The notes: generated by a model not told the origin, from the sequence alone. A stretch of 64,000 nt of DNA from Carnobacterium_A antarcticum (GCF_042658365.1 NZ_JBHSQC010000015.1); one strand, 5' to 3'; counted from the first letter of the stretch, positions 25,518-32,755 are shown. Numbers and translations: made by a program.

Positions 25518-26459
25518 ATGAAGGCAGCAACTTTTTTTAAATTAGTAGAGATTCAAACCAAAATTGCCAGTCTTTTTCCTTTTTTATTAGGGACATTGTT
25601 TGCTGGCTATTATTTTAAAGCCGTTAACTTTGGGAATACGATCGTTTTCTTTTTAGCGATGATTATTTTCGATATGACAACGACAGCTATTAACAACTTA
25701 ATGGATTATCAAAAAGCAAAAGACAATGGCTACAAAGATGATGTCAATATTATTGGGCAAGAACAGATTCCTGAAGCGATCGTGATTCGTTTGATTTTAA
25801 CGATGTTAGCAACAGCAGCGCTCCTTGGCCTGTGGTTAGTAGTGCGGACAAATGTATTGTTGTTCTTTATGGGAGGCGCCTGTTTTGTTATTGGAGTTTT
25901 TTATACATTTGGACCGGTACCGATTTCTAGAATGCCTCTGGGAGAAGCTGTTTCTGGATTAGTGATGGGATTTGGTATCTTTTTTATAGCGGTATATGTG
26001 AATATTCCCTCAGAACTCTTGCTTAGTTTAGCTTTTCAAGGAGTTGTTTTTTCATTAACGGGCAACCTCTTAACAATTATTAAAATCTTTTTTGTCTCGC
26101 TGCCCACAGTCTTTCTAATTGCCAACATCATGTTGGCCAATAATATTTGTGATTTAGAACAAGATATTAGCAATCATCGTTTTACACTGCCTTTTTATAT
26201 TGGGAAAAAGAATGCAGTAGGGCTTTTTAATCTTTTAATGTATGCTGCTTACGGAGTTGTAGTAGGGGCTGTTCTATTGAAATTGCTGCATCCTGTATTA
26301 TTAGGAGTGTTGCTCACACTGGCTCCTGTTAGGAAAAATCTTGCGCAGTTTAATCAACGGCAAGTTAAAGAAGAGACGTTTTCGGTGGCGATTAAAAATA
26401 TTTCACTTTTTAGCGGAGCAGAAATTCTTTTGTTGGCCCTTAGTTTATGGCTGCCTTAA
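25518..26459 (+). CDS. dmkA: 1,4-dihydroxy-2-naphthoate prenyltransferase (MenA/DmkA, UbiA family)
   Basis: Attaches the prenyl chain to DHNA to make demethylmenaquinone. The 313-aa polytopic protein (about eight membrane segments) has the UbiA Asp motifs: NNLMDYQKAKDNGYKDD near residue 60 and NNICDLEQDISNHRFTLPFYIGK in the second half. ATG 25518 is preceded by GCAGGTGAT. It lies 37 bases after fmnB, as part of the EET block, and its product would be the quinone used by Ndh2. No other menaquinone gene is in the window, so DHNA must come from genes elsewhere or from outside. Confidence 0.88.
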   Translation: MKAATFFKLVEIQTKIASLFPFLLGTLFAGYYFKAVNFGNTIVFFLAMIIFDMTTTAINNLMDYQKAKDNGYKDDVNIIGQEQIPEAIVIRLILTMLATAALLGLWLVVRTNVLLFFMGGACFVIGVFYTFGPVPISRMPLGEAVSGLVMGFGIFFIAVYVNIPSELLLSLAFQGVVFSLTGNLLTIIKIFFVSLPTVFLIANIMLANNICDLEQDISNHRFTLPFYIGKKNAVGLFNLLMYAAYGVVVGAVLLKLLHPVLLGVLLTLAPVRKNLAQFNQRQVKEETFSVAIKNISLFSGAEILLLALSLWLP

Positions 26460-26500
26460 AGGAAGCTGAGCGATTTTTACTTTTCAACTGGTGAAGTTTA

Positions 26501-26528
26501 TTTACAATTTTACGATAAGGATTATGCT
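26501..26528 (+). promoter_or_regulatory. Possible promoter for rpmG-secE
   Basis: TTTACA (26501-26506), spacer 16, TATGCT (26523-26528). It lies in the 159-base gap after dmkA, which has no clear terminator. Confidence 0.45.
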
Positions 26529-26618
26529 GCTGAAAAAAGAACAATTGACACCATGGAAGAGTGATGGTAAATTTAGGGAGATGTTACTCGCCAATTCAGA
26601 AAGTATAGGTGGAAAAAA

Positions 26619-26771
26619 ATGAACACTAAAAAAGCAGCGTTAGCCTGTTCTGTGTGCGGCTCTAGAAATTATTCTAAAAAGGTCAACAGTGCTGGCCGTA
26701 CAGAGCGATTAGAAGTGAAAAAGTTTTGTAAATATTGCAATCAACATACCGTTCATCGTGAAACAAAATAA
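26619..26771 (+). CDS. rpmG: 50S ribosomal protein L33 (zinc form)
   Basis: A 50-aa protein beginning MNTKKAALACSVCGSRNY and containing KFCKYCNQH; the two CxxC pairs mark the zinc-binding (C+) form of L33. ATG 26619 is six bases after AGGTGG. It precedes secE and nusG as in Bacillus, though there sigH is the direct upstream neighbour; here the EET block separates them. Confidence 0.95.
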   Translation: MNTKKAALACSVCGSRNYSKKVNSAGRTERLEVKKFCKYCNQHTVHRETK

Positions 26772-26807
26772 CAAAAAACAGTTAGGTGTCCGTTCGGAGG
26801 GAATAAC

Positions 26808-26987
26808 ATGGGAAAAATAAAAAACTTTTTCGGTGACGTACGCCGAGAAATGAAACAAGTTACTTGGCCAACGAGCAAAGAATTAAAGAAAAACACGCTG
26901 ATAGTTTTTGGAGTTTGTTTATTATTTGCAGTTTTCTTTATGGTTGTTGACTTTGGAATCGTCTCTATTCTTGATTTTATTTTATAA
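26808..26987 (+). CDS. secE: Preprotein translocase subunit SecE
   Basis: 59 aa with the short Gram-positive layout: an amphipathic N-terminal helix with the conserved VRREMKQVTWPTSKEL and one membrane segment (LIVFGVCLLFAVFFMVVDFGIVSIL). CGGAGGG precedes ATG 26808 by 8 bases. Part of the SecYEG channel; secY is also in this window. Lies between rpmG and nusG. Confidence 0.96.
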   Translation: MGKIKNFFGDVRREMKQVTWPTSKELKKNTLIVFGVCLLFAVFFMVVDFGIVSILDFIL

Positions 26988-27023
26988 AATTAGCAGGAAC
27001 CACTAGCGGGTTTGTCCGTTAGA

Positions 27024-27092
27024 TGGTATACTTAATGCAAATAGATAGCGCGTAGAACCTTCTTTAATCCTAAGTGAATGAAGGTTTTTTTT
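27024..27092 (+). promoter_or_regulatory. nusG promoter and leader terminator/attenuator
   Basis: An extended -10 TGGTATACT (27024-27032) is followed at 27056 by a hairpin AACCTTC / GAAGGTT and a run of eight T. The hairpin ends the secE transcript or attenuates transcripts started just upstream, leaving nusG under partial readthrough. Confidence 0.6.
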
Positions 27093-27156
27093 GTGTCGTG
27101 AATAAGAATGAAACAAATCAATTGAAATTGAACTAAAAAGAATAGGAGTGGTTGAG

Positions 27157-27705
27157 ATGGAACAAGTTGAAATCGAAAAACACTGGTATGTCTTACACAC
27201 ATACTCAGGATACGAAAATAAAGTAAAACAAAACATCGAATCGCGTGCGAACAGTATGGGGATGGAAGATTATATCTTTCGCGTTGTGATTCCGGAAGAA
27301 GAAGAAACAGAAACAAAAAATGGGAAAGAAAAAGTGAGCATGAAAAAGACATTTCCGGGATATGTTTTAGTGGAAATGATCATGTCTGACGATTCTTGGT
27401 ATGTCGTACGGAATACTCCCGGTGTTACTGGATTTGTTGGCTCTCATGGAGCTGGAAGCAAGCCGGCACCGTTATTAAAAGAAGAAATCGAAGCTATCTT
27501 GCGTCGTTTAGGCATCAGCACGCGTCATAAAGAAGTTGAGTTTGAAGTCGGCGAAACTGTAACGATCATTGAAGGTGCGTTTAGCGGTATGACCGGGAAA
27601 GTTACCGAGATTGAATATGAGAAAGCTAAACTGAAAGTCAATGTTGAAATGTTTGGTCGTGAAACAAGTACTGAACTTGATTTCGAACAAGCAGATAAAC
27701 TTTAA
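27157..27705 (+). CDS. nusG: Transcription termination/antitermination factor NusG
   Basis: Binds RNA polymerase and affects pausing, termination and ribosome coupling. The NGN domain begins KHWYVLHTYSGYENKVKQNIESR; RNTPGVTGFVG is characteristic; the C-terminal KOW domain is GETVTIIEGAFSGMTGKVTEIEYEKAKLKVNVEMFGRET. About 182 aa. I start at ATG 27157, eight bases after AGGAG; the frame from GTG 27148 overlaps that site. Unusually, rplK is not next: an NRDE gene and a membrane protein gene intervene. Confidence 0.96.
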   Translation: MEQVEIEKHWYVLHTYSGYENKVKQNIESRANSMGMEDYIFRVVIPEEEETETKNGKEKVSMKKTFPGYVLVEMIMSDDSWYVVRNTPGVTGFVGSHGAGSKPAPLLKEEIEAILRRLGISTRHKEVEFEVGETVTIIEGAFSGMTGKVTEIEYEKAKLKVNVEMFGRETSTELDFEQADKL

Positions 27706-27719
27706 TCACCATTAAAAAC

Positions 27720-27798
27720 GGACCCTTTGGCAAATCGTGTTGGTAACTCTTAAGGGTGGGAATTTCCTCCGGAAATTTCAAGTTTGTAGCATGAAGTC
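27720..27798 (+). repeat. Duplicated element after nusG, copy A
   Basis: About 79 bases that reappear imperfectly at 28005-28083. Shared blocks include TTGG, ACTCTT, ATTTCC and GAAATTTCAAG in the same order. It can fold as ACCCTT...AAGGGT and AATTTCC-TCC-GGAAATT. Not recognised as a known RNA. Confidence 0.6.
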
Positions 27799-27840
27799 CC
27801 TTCCTTTATCAACATCAAAAATGAAGGAACCTTTTATTCT

Positions 27841-27907
27841 AACGGTGAATTTTGACTGTAATTATTTTTTCACAAAAAATAATGTAGTGATTTTGATTCA
27901 CCAACGT
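27841..27907 (+). other. Long inverted repeat between the two element copies
   Basis: AACGGTGAA at the left pairs with TTCACCAACGTT at the right, and inside it ATTATTTTTT pairs with AAAAAATAAT around CAC. A nested hairpin of about 65 bases; role unknown, possibly a terminator-like structure for nusG. Confidence 0.45.
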
Positions 27908-27930
27908 TAAGTATTATAGAACCTAAAAAC

Positions 27931-28003
27931 GAAAAGCTTTTTGTCGAAGACCAGCAAATCTTATGGATCAGCTGTCTCTGGCAAAAAGCTTCTTTTGTAT
28001 TTT
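27931..28003 (+). terminator. Large hairpin with T-rich tail after nusG
   Basis: AAGCTTTTTG pairs perfectly with CAAAAAGCTT; inside, CCAG pairs with CTGG, and a further arm can form. CTTTTGTATTTTT follows. It could end nusG transcription, or be the 3' end of a small RNA. Confidence 0.6.
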
Positions 28004-28004
28004 T

Positions 28005-28083
28005 GGCTCTTTGTTAAATCATATTGGCGACTCTTGGGCAGGAAGATTTCCGCCAGAAATTTCAAGGTCGTGGAGTACAGTCA
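28005..28083 (+). repeat. Duplicated element after nusG, copy B
   Basis: Second copy of the element at 27720-27798, same orientation. The outer stem bases differ between copies, yet a GCTC/GGGC pairing replaces ACCCTT/AAGGGT, which fits a conserved RNA structure. Confidence 0.58.
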
Positions 28084-28120
28084 TGACGTTTGCTGATATC
28101 AAAGAGGATAGCCCTGATTT

Positions 28121-28882
28121 TTAAGGAGTGATTTGAAACTGGAATTGGTTTTCTTCAATCTGTTCGGTCTGATTGTAGCGTCGTTCTGCAAATGTGACAA
28201 AATCGTTGTTATCGATGAATAAGGCTGTGGAAGAAACTGTTCCATTTAAAGAGCTGCTGATAAAGAGAGCATCTGTTTCTTGATTTGTGTTTGTTTTTTG
28301 CGAGTTGGCTGTATCAGCCGGCTTTCCAAAAAGGTCAAGAAGAACAGTGGGAGATAGAGTTGCACTTTGTTTAACGTACTGCGCTAATCGTCGATTGCCT
28401 TCCACAACTTTAGGCCAAGGAGTATCAAGCGTAGCATTGCTCAGTCCGTGTGCTCCTGGCGAAAGCGGTATGAGTTGATCTAGGCGGCTATTGTAATGCA
28501 TCAATGTTTCAGAATCTCCAACGAGCAAGTTGAACCCGTCGAATAGAGAACGTTGTTTCCGTAAATCATGCAAGAAGGTTTCTGGGGACATCTCGGTTGT
28601 TAAATAGTGCTGGACGATCGTTCCGCGGGATCGTGGTTTTGGTTGGCTGGCCATACTGGCTGTAGCAGAAGAGTGAGCATTCGTTAGAGCTGCGAAGCGC
28701 CCTGTTTTAGTGATGCCTAACCATGTTCCGAACTTACGCAAATCCCGGCCTGCTAAAATAAACGGCTCGTCTTCCCAAAAATGAGCTGCGGCAGTTGGGC
28801 GGTCATAAGCTTCATCACGGTTAGCGACTAAGATAAGTTTGTAATTAGGGTGTTCATGGAATTGGAAATTAAGCAAGCACAT
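28121..28882 (-). CDS. NRDE family protein (TANGO2-like)
   Basis: A 253-aa member of the NRDE family, named for the motif seen here as VANRDEAYDRPT. The N-terminus MCLL leaves Cys2 as a possible Ntn-type nucleophile after Met removal; GRDLRKFGTWLGITKTGRFAALTNA and HGLSNATLDTPWPKV are typical. Function in bacteria is not known to me; the eukaryotic relative TANGO2 has been linked to Golgi organisation and heme handling. AGGAAGG precedes ATG 28882. It sits alone on the minus strand between nusG and the rplK cluster. Confidence 0.88.
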   Translation of the reverse strand: MCLLNFQFHEHPNYKLILVANRDEAYDRPTAAAHFWEDEPFILAGRDLRKFGTWLGITKTGRFAALTNAHSSATASMASQPKPRSRGTIVQHYLTTEMSPETFLHDLRKQRSLFDGFNLLVGDSETLMHYNSRLDQLIPLSPGAHGLSNATLDTPWPKVVEGNRRLAQYVKQSATLSPTVLLDLFGKPADTANSQKTNTNQETDALFISSSLNGTVSSTALFIDNNDFVTFAERRYNQTEQIEENQFQFQITP

Positions 28883-28910
28883 AGCGGACTTCCTTCCTAT
28901 TGGTTTCTTT

Positions 28911-28943
28911 CTTAAGTATACTTAAGCTTAGAAAGCAATGCAA
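28911..28943 (-). promoter_or_regulatory. Promoter of NRDE gene with palindromic operator
   Basis: On the minus strand TTGCAT (28943-28938), spacer 17, TATACT (28920-28915). The -10 lies inside a perfect 16-base palindrome CTTAAGTATACTTAAG (28911-28926), a likely repressor site. Confidence 0.55.
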
Positions 28944-28975
28944 AAACAAGAAGTGCAGCTGAGCAATAAAGACTG

Positions 28976-28984
28976 TGCTATACT
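28976..28984 (+). promoter_or_regulatory. Extended -10 promoter for the membrane protein gene
   Basis: TGCTATACT at 28976-28984 is an extended -10; the -35 region is poor. Divergent from the NRDE promoter, 50 bases away. Confidence 0.45.
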
Positions 28985-29036
28985 GTTGCCTTGAAACCGT
29001 TGTTGATTTGTAAGTTGCATTTTGGAGGGAACAGAA

Positions 29037-29522
29037 ATGAAAGAAGCTATTTTACTGTTGGCTAAGCTGGTAAATGAGGTGCACGATGTCTTGGCGTATC
29101 AATTTGGCGTTCGTATGACTGATAAGGATTTGCATTTTTGGGTTATGGGCATCATTGGGATCATCTTTTTCCTGTTCGTCTATGTATTCTTTAAAGCGAT
29201 TGAAAAAATGAAATTCAGCACAACCATTTTGGCATTTATTTATACCTTTACTATGATGGTGGTTTTAGTATTTGCGATTGAAATACAACAAGCGATCACG
29301 AATCGAGGCAATATGGAATTTGCAGATGCTGCCATCGGTTTATGGGGTTTTTTAGTTTTTTTCTTTGGTTATGCACTATTTGCGGGTATTGTTTACAGCG
29401 TTGTCCGTTCAGTGAGAAAAATGAGAAAGCAGCCGGAACAAACAGAAAAACAACTAGAAATAGAAGTTGAGGATAAGCCGACTAGACGCTATCGAACAGA
29501 AAAACGAAAAAACAAAAAATAG
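29037..29522 (+). CDS. Membrane protein of unknown function
   Basis: A 161-aa protein with three predicted membrane segments: about residues 33-58 (HFWVMGIIGIIFFLFVYVFF), 65-90 (TTILAFIYTFTMMVVLVFAI) and 100-130 (IGLWGFLVFFFGYALFAGIVY). A charged cytoplasmic tail ends in KPTRRYRTEKRKNKK. I do not recognise the family. ATG 29037 has GGAGGG eight bases upstream, better than the TTG at 29022, which overlaps that site. It lies between the NRDE gene and rplK. Confidence 0.75.
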   Translation: MKEAILLLAKLVNEVHDVLAYQFGVRMTDKDLHFWVMGIIGIIFFLFVYVFFKAIEKMKFSTTILAFIYTFTMMVVLVFAIEIQQAITNRGNMEFADAAIGLWGFLVFFFGYALFAGIVYSVVRSVRKMRKQPEQTEKQLEIEVEDKPTRRYRTEKRKNKK

Positions 29523-29525
29523 GGG

Positions 29526-29554
29526 TTGTCGTTAAGTAAAAGAGATGGTATAGT
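29526..29554 (+). promoter_or_regulatory. Promoter of rplK-rplA
   Basis: TTGTCG (29526-29531), spacer 17, TATAGT (29549-29554) with TGG before it (extended -10). Confidence 0.7.
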
Positions 29555-29579
29555 AATTGGGTACGTTTTGACGTATGCA

Positions 29580-29630
29580 AGAATGTGGGAGGGGAAATTT
29601 TAACCCCATTAACCACATCACGGACTCATT
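29580..29630 (+). promoter_or_regulatory. rplK leader element
   Basis: GTGGGAGGGGAAATTTTAA followed by CCCCATTAACCACATCACGGAC can form GGGG/CCCC and GTGG/CCAC pairings. Similar GTGGGAGG...CCACATCACGGAC leaders precede rplK in other Firmicutes, possibly an autoregulatory site for a ribosomal protein; the ligand is not shown by sequence. Confidence 0.5.
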
Positions 29631-29646
29631 CAAGGAGGTATGTCTC

Positions 29647-30072
29647 GTGGCCAAAAAAGTTGTTAAGATAGTTAAATTGCAGATTCCTGCAGGAAAAGCA
29701 AATCCAGCTCCACCAGTAGGACCAGCTTTAGGTCAAGCGCAAGTGAACATTATGGGATTCTGTAAAGAATTCAATGCTCGTACGCAAGATCTAGGTGGCT
29801 TACTAACACCAGTTGTAATTTCTGTTTATGAAGATCGTTCATTTACATTTGTTACAAAAACACCGCCTGCTGCTGTTTTACTTAAAAAAGCTGCTGGTAT
29901 TGATAAAGCATCTGGTGAACCAAACAAGAAAAAAGTTGCAACTGTTACAAGTGCACAAGTAAGAGAAATTGCTGAAACTAAAATGCCTGACCTAAACGCT
30001 GCTTCAGTTGAAGCTGCTATGCAAATGGTTGAAGGTACTGCACGAAGCATGGGATTTGTTGTAGAAGGCTAA
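29647..30072 (+). CDS. rplK: 50S ribosomal protein L11
   Basis: 141 aa with KLQIPAGKANPAPPVGPALGQAQVNIMGFCKEFNART at the N-terminus and the RNA-binding C-terminal domain KKVATVTSAQVREIAETKMPDLNAASVEAAMQMVEGTARSMG. Start is GTG 29647, eight bases after AAGGAGG (29632-29638); the longer frame from 29575 is leader. Forms the GTPase-associated centre. Followed by rplA. Confidence 0.97.
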   Translation: MAKKVVKIVKLQIPAGKANPAPPVGPALGQAQVNIMGFCKEFNARTQDLGGLLTPVVISVYEDRSFTFVTKTPPAAVLLKKAAGIDKASGEPNKKKVATVTSAQVREIAETKMPDLNAASVEAAMQMVEGTARSMGFVVEG

Positions 30073-30169
30073 TCTCGAAACACGCTTCTCAGTGTCTCTC
30101 GTATGAAAGAAGACGAGGATCAAGTGGGAGGTAAAACCGTTATAACCACAATCAAGGAGGAAATGAAAG

Positions 30170-30868
30170 ATGGCTAAAAAAAGTAAACAATATTTAGCAG
30201 CTTTGGAAAAAGTTGACACTGAAAAACTTTATTCTGTAGAAGAAGCTGTAGCTTTAGTGCAAGAAACAAACTATGCTAAATTTGATGCAACTGTTGAAGT
30301 AGCATACAGACTTGGTGTTGACCCTAAAAAAGCTGACCAACAAATTCGTGGGGCAGTTGTTCTTCCAAATGGAACAGGTAAAACACAAAAAGTTTTAGTT
30401 TTTGCTAAAGGTGAAAAAGCTAAAGAAGCAGAAGCAGCAGGAGCAGACTACGTCGGCGACGCTGAACTTGTTCAAAAAATCAATGGCGGATGGTTTGATT
30501 TCGACGTTGTTGTAGCAACTCCGGACATGATGGCTGAAGTTGGTCGTTTAGGACGCGTTTTAGGACCCAAAGGATTAATGCCTAACCCTAAAACAGGAAC
30601 AGTTACAATGGATGTTGCTAAAGCAATCAATGAAATTAAAGCTGGTAAAGTAACGTATCGTGTTGATAAAGCAGGAAACGTTCACGCTCCAATCGGTAAA
30701 GTATCGTTTGATGCAGCTAAATTGGTTGAAAACTTTGCAACGATCCAAGACACAATGGTGAAAGTAAAACCTTCAACTGCTAAAGGCGACTACATTAAAA
30801 ATGTTACCATTACAAGCACGTTTGGACCTGGTATCAAAGTTAACGTAAGTACGTTTAACAAAGCTTAA
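30170..30868 (+). CDS. rplA: 50S ribosomal protein L1
   Basis: 232 aa. Conserved segments: VELAYRLG-type VEVAYRLGVDPKKADQQIRGAVVLPNGTGKT, MMAEVGRLGRVLGPKGLMPNPKTGTVT and GKVTYRVDKAGNVHAPIGKVSFD. CAAGGAGG precedes ATG 30170. Binds 23S rRNA at the L1 stalk and in many bacteria represses its own operon. Transcription probably ends in the ~20 bases before the L10 promoter, but no clear hairpin is seen there. Confidence 0.97.
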   Translation: MAKKSKQYLAALEKVDTEKLYSVEEAVALVQETNYAKFDATVEVAYRLGVDPKKADQQIRGAVVLPNGTGKTQKVLVFAKGEKAKEAEAAGADYVGDAELVQKINGGWFDFDVVVATPDMMAEVGRLGRVLGPKGLMPNPKTGTVTMDVAKAINEIKAGKVTYRVDKAGNVHAPIGKVSFDAAKLVENFATIQDTMVKVKPSTAKGDYIKNVTITSTFGPGIKVNVSTFNKA

Positions 30869-30889
30869 TTTAAAAAAACAAAAAATGTC

Positions 30890-30918
30890 TTGACCTGGAC
30901 GGTTTGAGTTGATAGAAT
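30890..30918 (+). promoter_or_regulatory. Promoter of rplJ-rplL
   Basis: TTGACC (30890-30895), spacer 17, TAGAAT (30913-30918). Starts the L10 leader. Confidence 0.82.
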
Positions 30919-30924
30919 CGTCTA

Positions 30925-31039
30925 GGTTAAGAACTATTACCGAAGACAGTAGGTGGCTATATGCCTTAATTTCCTGCCGAGGATGATATGTGAAAGCATA
31001 CAATACTCCCTCTATGTCTACGGTGACATGGAGTTTTTT
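30925..31039 (+). promoter_or_regulatory. Ribosomal protein L10 leader with attenuator
   Basis: The leader between rplA and rplJ has the L10-leader wording ACCGAAGACAGTAGGTGGC and CCTGCCGAGG, whose bases pair (CAGTAGG / CCTGCCG). It ends in a terminator hairpin CTCTATGTC / GACATGGAG with a T run at 31034-31039. L10(L12) binding to the leader is the known autoregulatory mode of this RNA family. Confidence 0.85.
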
Positions 31040-31104
31040 ACGTTATAGAGACTTTTTAGTTGATGAAGCGAAAAAATTCCAATCGATCGGGAGGTGAAAA
31101 GTTA

Positions 31105-31605
31105 ATGAGTCAAGCAGCAATTGAACAAAAACAATTACTTGTTGAAAAAGCAACAACTCGATTCCAAAACGCAGCATCTGTTGTAGTGATGGATTACCGT
31201 GGTTTAACTGTTCAAGAAGTAACAGACTTGCGTAAACAATTACGTGATGCAGGAATTTCAATGAAAGTTATCAAAAACTCTGTGTTGAGCCGTGCAGCAG
31301 AAGCAGCTGGTTTAGCAGGAATGGATGATGTTTTTAAAGGACCTACTGCTATCGCATTTAGTGATGAAGATGTTATTGCACCTGCAAAAATCATCGCTGA
31401 CTTTGCAAAAGAAGCACCAGCTTTAGAAATTAAAGGTGGCGTCATCGAAGGCAAAGTTTCATCAGTAGAAGAAATGAACGCTCTTGCAAAACTACCAAAC
31501 CGCGAAGGTTTGCTATCTATGTTACTATCAGTACTTCAAGCACCGGTTCGCAACACTGCTCTTGTTATCAAAGCAGTTGCAGAATCAAAAGAAGAAGTAG
31601 CTTAA
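31105..31605 (+). CDS. rplJ: 50S ribosomal protein L10
   Basis: 166 aa, starting MSQAAIEQKQLLVEKATTRFQNA, with VVMDYRGLTVQEVTDLRKQLRDAGISMKVIKNSV and a C-terminal helix that anchors L7/L12 dimers. ATG 31105 is eight bases after GGGAGGTG; the longer in-frame ATG at 31060 falls in the leader. Co-transcribed with rplL. Confidence 0.97.
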   Translation: MSQAAIEQKQLLVEKATTRFQNAASVVVMDYRGLTVQEVTDLRKQLRDAGISMKVIKNSVLSRAAEAAGLAGMDDVFKGPTAIAFSDEDVIAPAKIIADFAKEAPALEIKGGVIEGKVSSVEEMNALAKLPNREGLLSMLLSVLQAPVRNTALVIKAVAESKEEVA

Positions 31606-31695
31606 TAAGAGAAATGGCTTATTGTTCGTTTGAACACGTAAGTTAAGTAAGATGAACAAAACTAACCTATAAACCTATAATGGAGGAAAATAACA

Positions 31696-32061
31696 ATGGC
31701 ATTAAACATTGAACAAATCGTTGCTGATTTGAAAGAATCAACAGTATTAGAATTAAACGACTTAGTAAAAGCAATCGAAGAAGAATTTGGCGTAACTGCA
31801 GCTGCACCTGTAGCTGCTGCTGGTGGCGGAGAAGCTGCTGCTGCTGAACAAACAGAATTCACAGTAGAATTAACTTCTGTTGGAGACGCAAAAATCAAAG
31901 TTATCAAAGCAGTTCGCGAAGCAACTGGTTTAGGCTTGAAAGAAGCTAAAGCTTTAGTTGACGGAGCTCCTGCACCAATTAAAGAAGACGTTTCTAAAGA
32001 AGACGCTGAAGCTATGAAAGAAGCATTAGAAGCTGTTGGCGCAACTGTAACACTTAAATAA
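31696..32061 (+). CDS. rplL: 50S ribosomal protein L7/L12
   Basis: 121 aa: N-terminal dimerisation helix (MALNIEQIVADLKESTVLELNDLVKAIEEEFGV), an Ala/Gly-rich hinge (AAAPVAAAGGGEAAAAEQ) and the C-terminal factor-binding domain (KIKVIKAVREATGLGLKEAKALVDGAP). TGGAGGAAA precedes ATG 31696. Followed by a strong terminator. Confidence 0.98.
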   Translation: MALNIEQIVADLKESTVLELNDLVKAIEEEFGVTAAAPVAAAGGGEAAAAEQTEFTVELTSVGDAKIKVIKAVREATGLGLKEAKALVDGAPAPIKEDVSKEDAEAMKEALEAVGATVTLK

Positions 32062-32089
32062 TCAATCTGCTTTAACAGTAGAATTTTTA

Positions 32090-32117
32090 GACACGCAGTT
32101 CGCTGCGTGTCTTTTTT
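32090..32117 (+). terminator. Intrinsic terminator after rplL
   Basis: GACACGCAG pairs perfectly with CTGCGTGTC around TTCG, followed by six T. Confidence 0.95.
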
Positions 32118-32149
32118 AACTTTAAAGCTAAAATCAAGGAGGGTTTGAT

Positions 32150-32755
32150 ATGGCAGATCATTATTTCACGAATAAACCAAGCGCGGCAAGCGAACATTCA
32201 GCGTGGACATACGAATTGCGCGGCCAAACATTTAAGTTTGTTACGGACTTGGGTGTGTTTTCGAAAAAAACAGTCGATTTTGGGTCGCGTTTATTGGTTG
32301 AGACACTTGATTTAACTTCGTTAGTTGAGGGAGATATTTTAGATGTAGGCTGTGGTTATGGACCGATCGGATTGGCATTCGCCAAAGAAGCTAGTGAACG
32401 TACGGTAGAGATGGTCGATGTAAACGAGCGGGCGCTTGGCTTAGCTAAGCAAAATGCTTCTAATAACCGAATCGGCAATGTTTCTATTCATATTTCTGAT
32501 ATTTACGAACAAGTAGCGCAAAAAGAATTTGCAGCAGTCGTCAGCAATCCGCCGATTCGTGCCGGGAAATCAGTCGTGCACGGTATTTTGACAGGTGCTT
32601 ATGACTATCTCAAAAAAGATGGTATATTAATGATCGTGATTCAAAAGAAACAAGGTGCTCCTAGTGCTAAAGCGAAAATGGAAGAAACATTCGGCAATGC
32701 AGAAGTCATTAGTAAAGACAAAGGATATTGGATTATCCAAAGCGTTAAACGGTAA
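32150..32755 (+). CDS. ybxB: Class I SAM methyltransferase, RsmC-like (YbxB)
   Basis: 201 aa. SAM-binding motif I is ILDVGCGYGPIGLAFAKE near residue 64; the catalytic NPPI (VVSNPPIRAGKSVVHG) marks an amino-group methyltransferase of the RsmC/RlmG type, so 16S rRNA guanine is the likely target. Same position as ybxB in Bacillus, between rplL and rpoB. CAAGGAGG precedes ATG 32150. It has lower ribosomal-type codon bias than its neighbours and probably depends on readthrough or a weak promoter. Confidence 0.87.
   Translation: MADHYFTNKPSAASEHSAWTYELRGQTFKFVTDLGVFSKKTVDFGSRLLVETLDLTSLVEGDILDVGCGYGPIGLAFAKEASERTVEMVDVNERALGLAKQNASNNRIGNVSIHISDIYEQVAQKEFAAVVSNPPIRAGKSVVHGILTGAYDYLKKDGILMIVIQKKQGAPSAKAKMEETFGNAEVISKDKGYWIIQSVKR

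Noticed and set aside
27032..27352. Minus-strand frame of 106 codons over the nusG start
   Set aside because: Opposite to and overlapping nusG and its terminator hairpin; the low-complexity Ser/Leu/Phe-rich product is a shadow.
29575..29646. N-terminal extension of L11
   Set aside because: These bases form the structured leader and Shine-Dalgarno; the conserved L11 start is GTG 29647.
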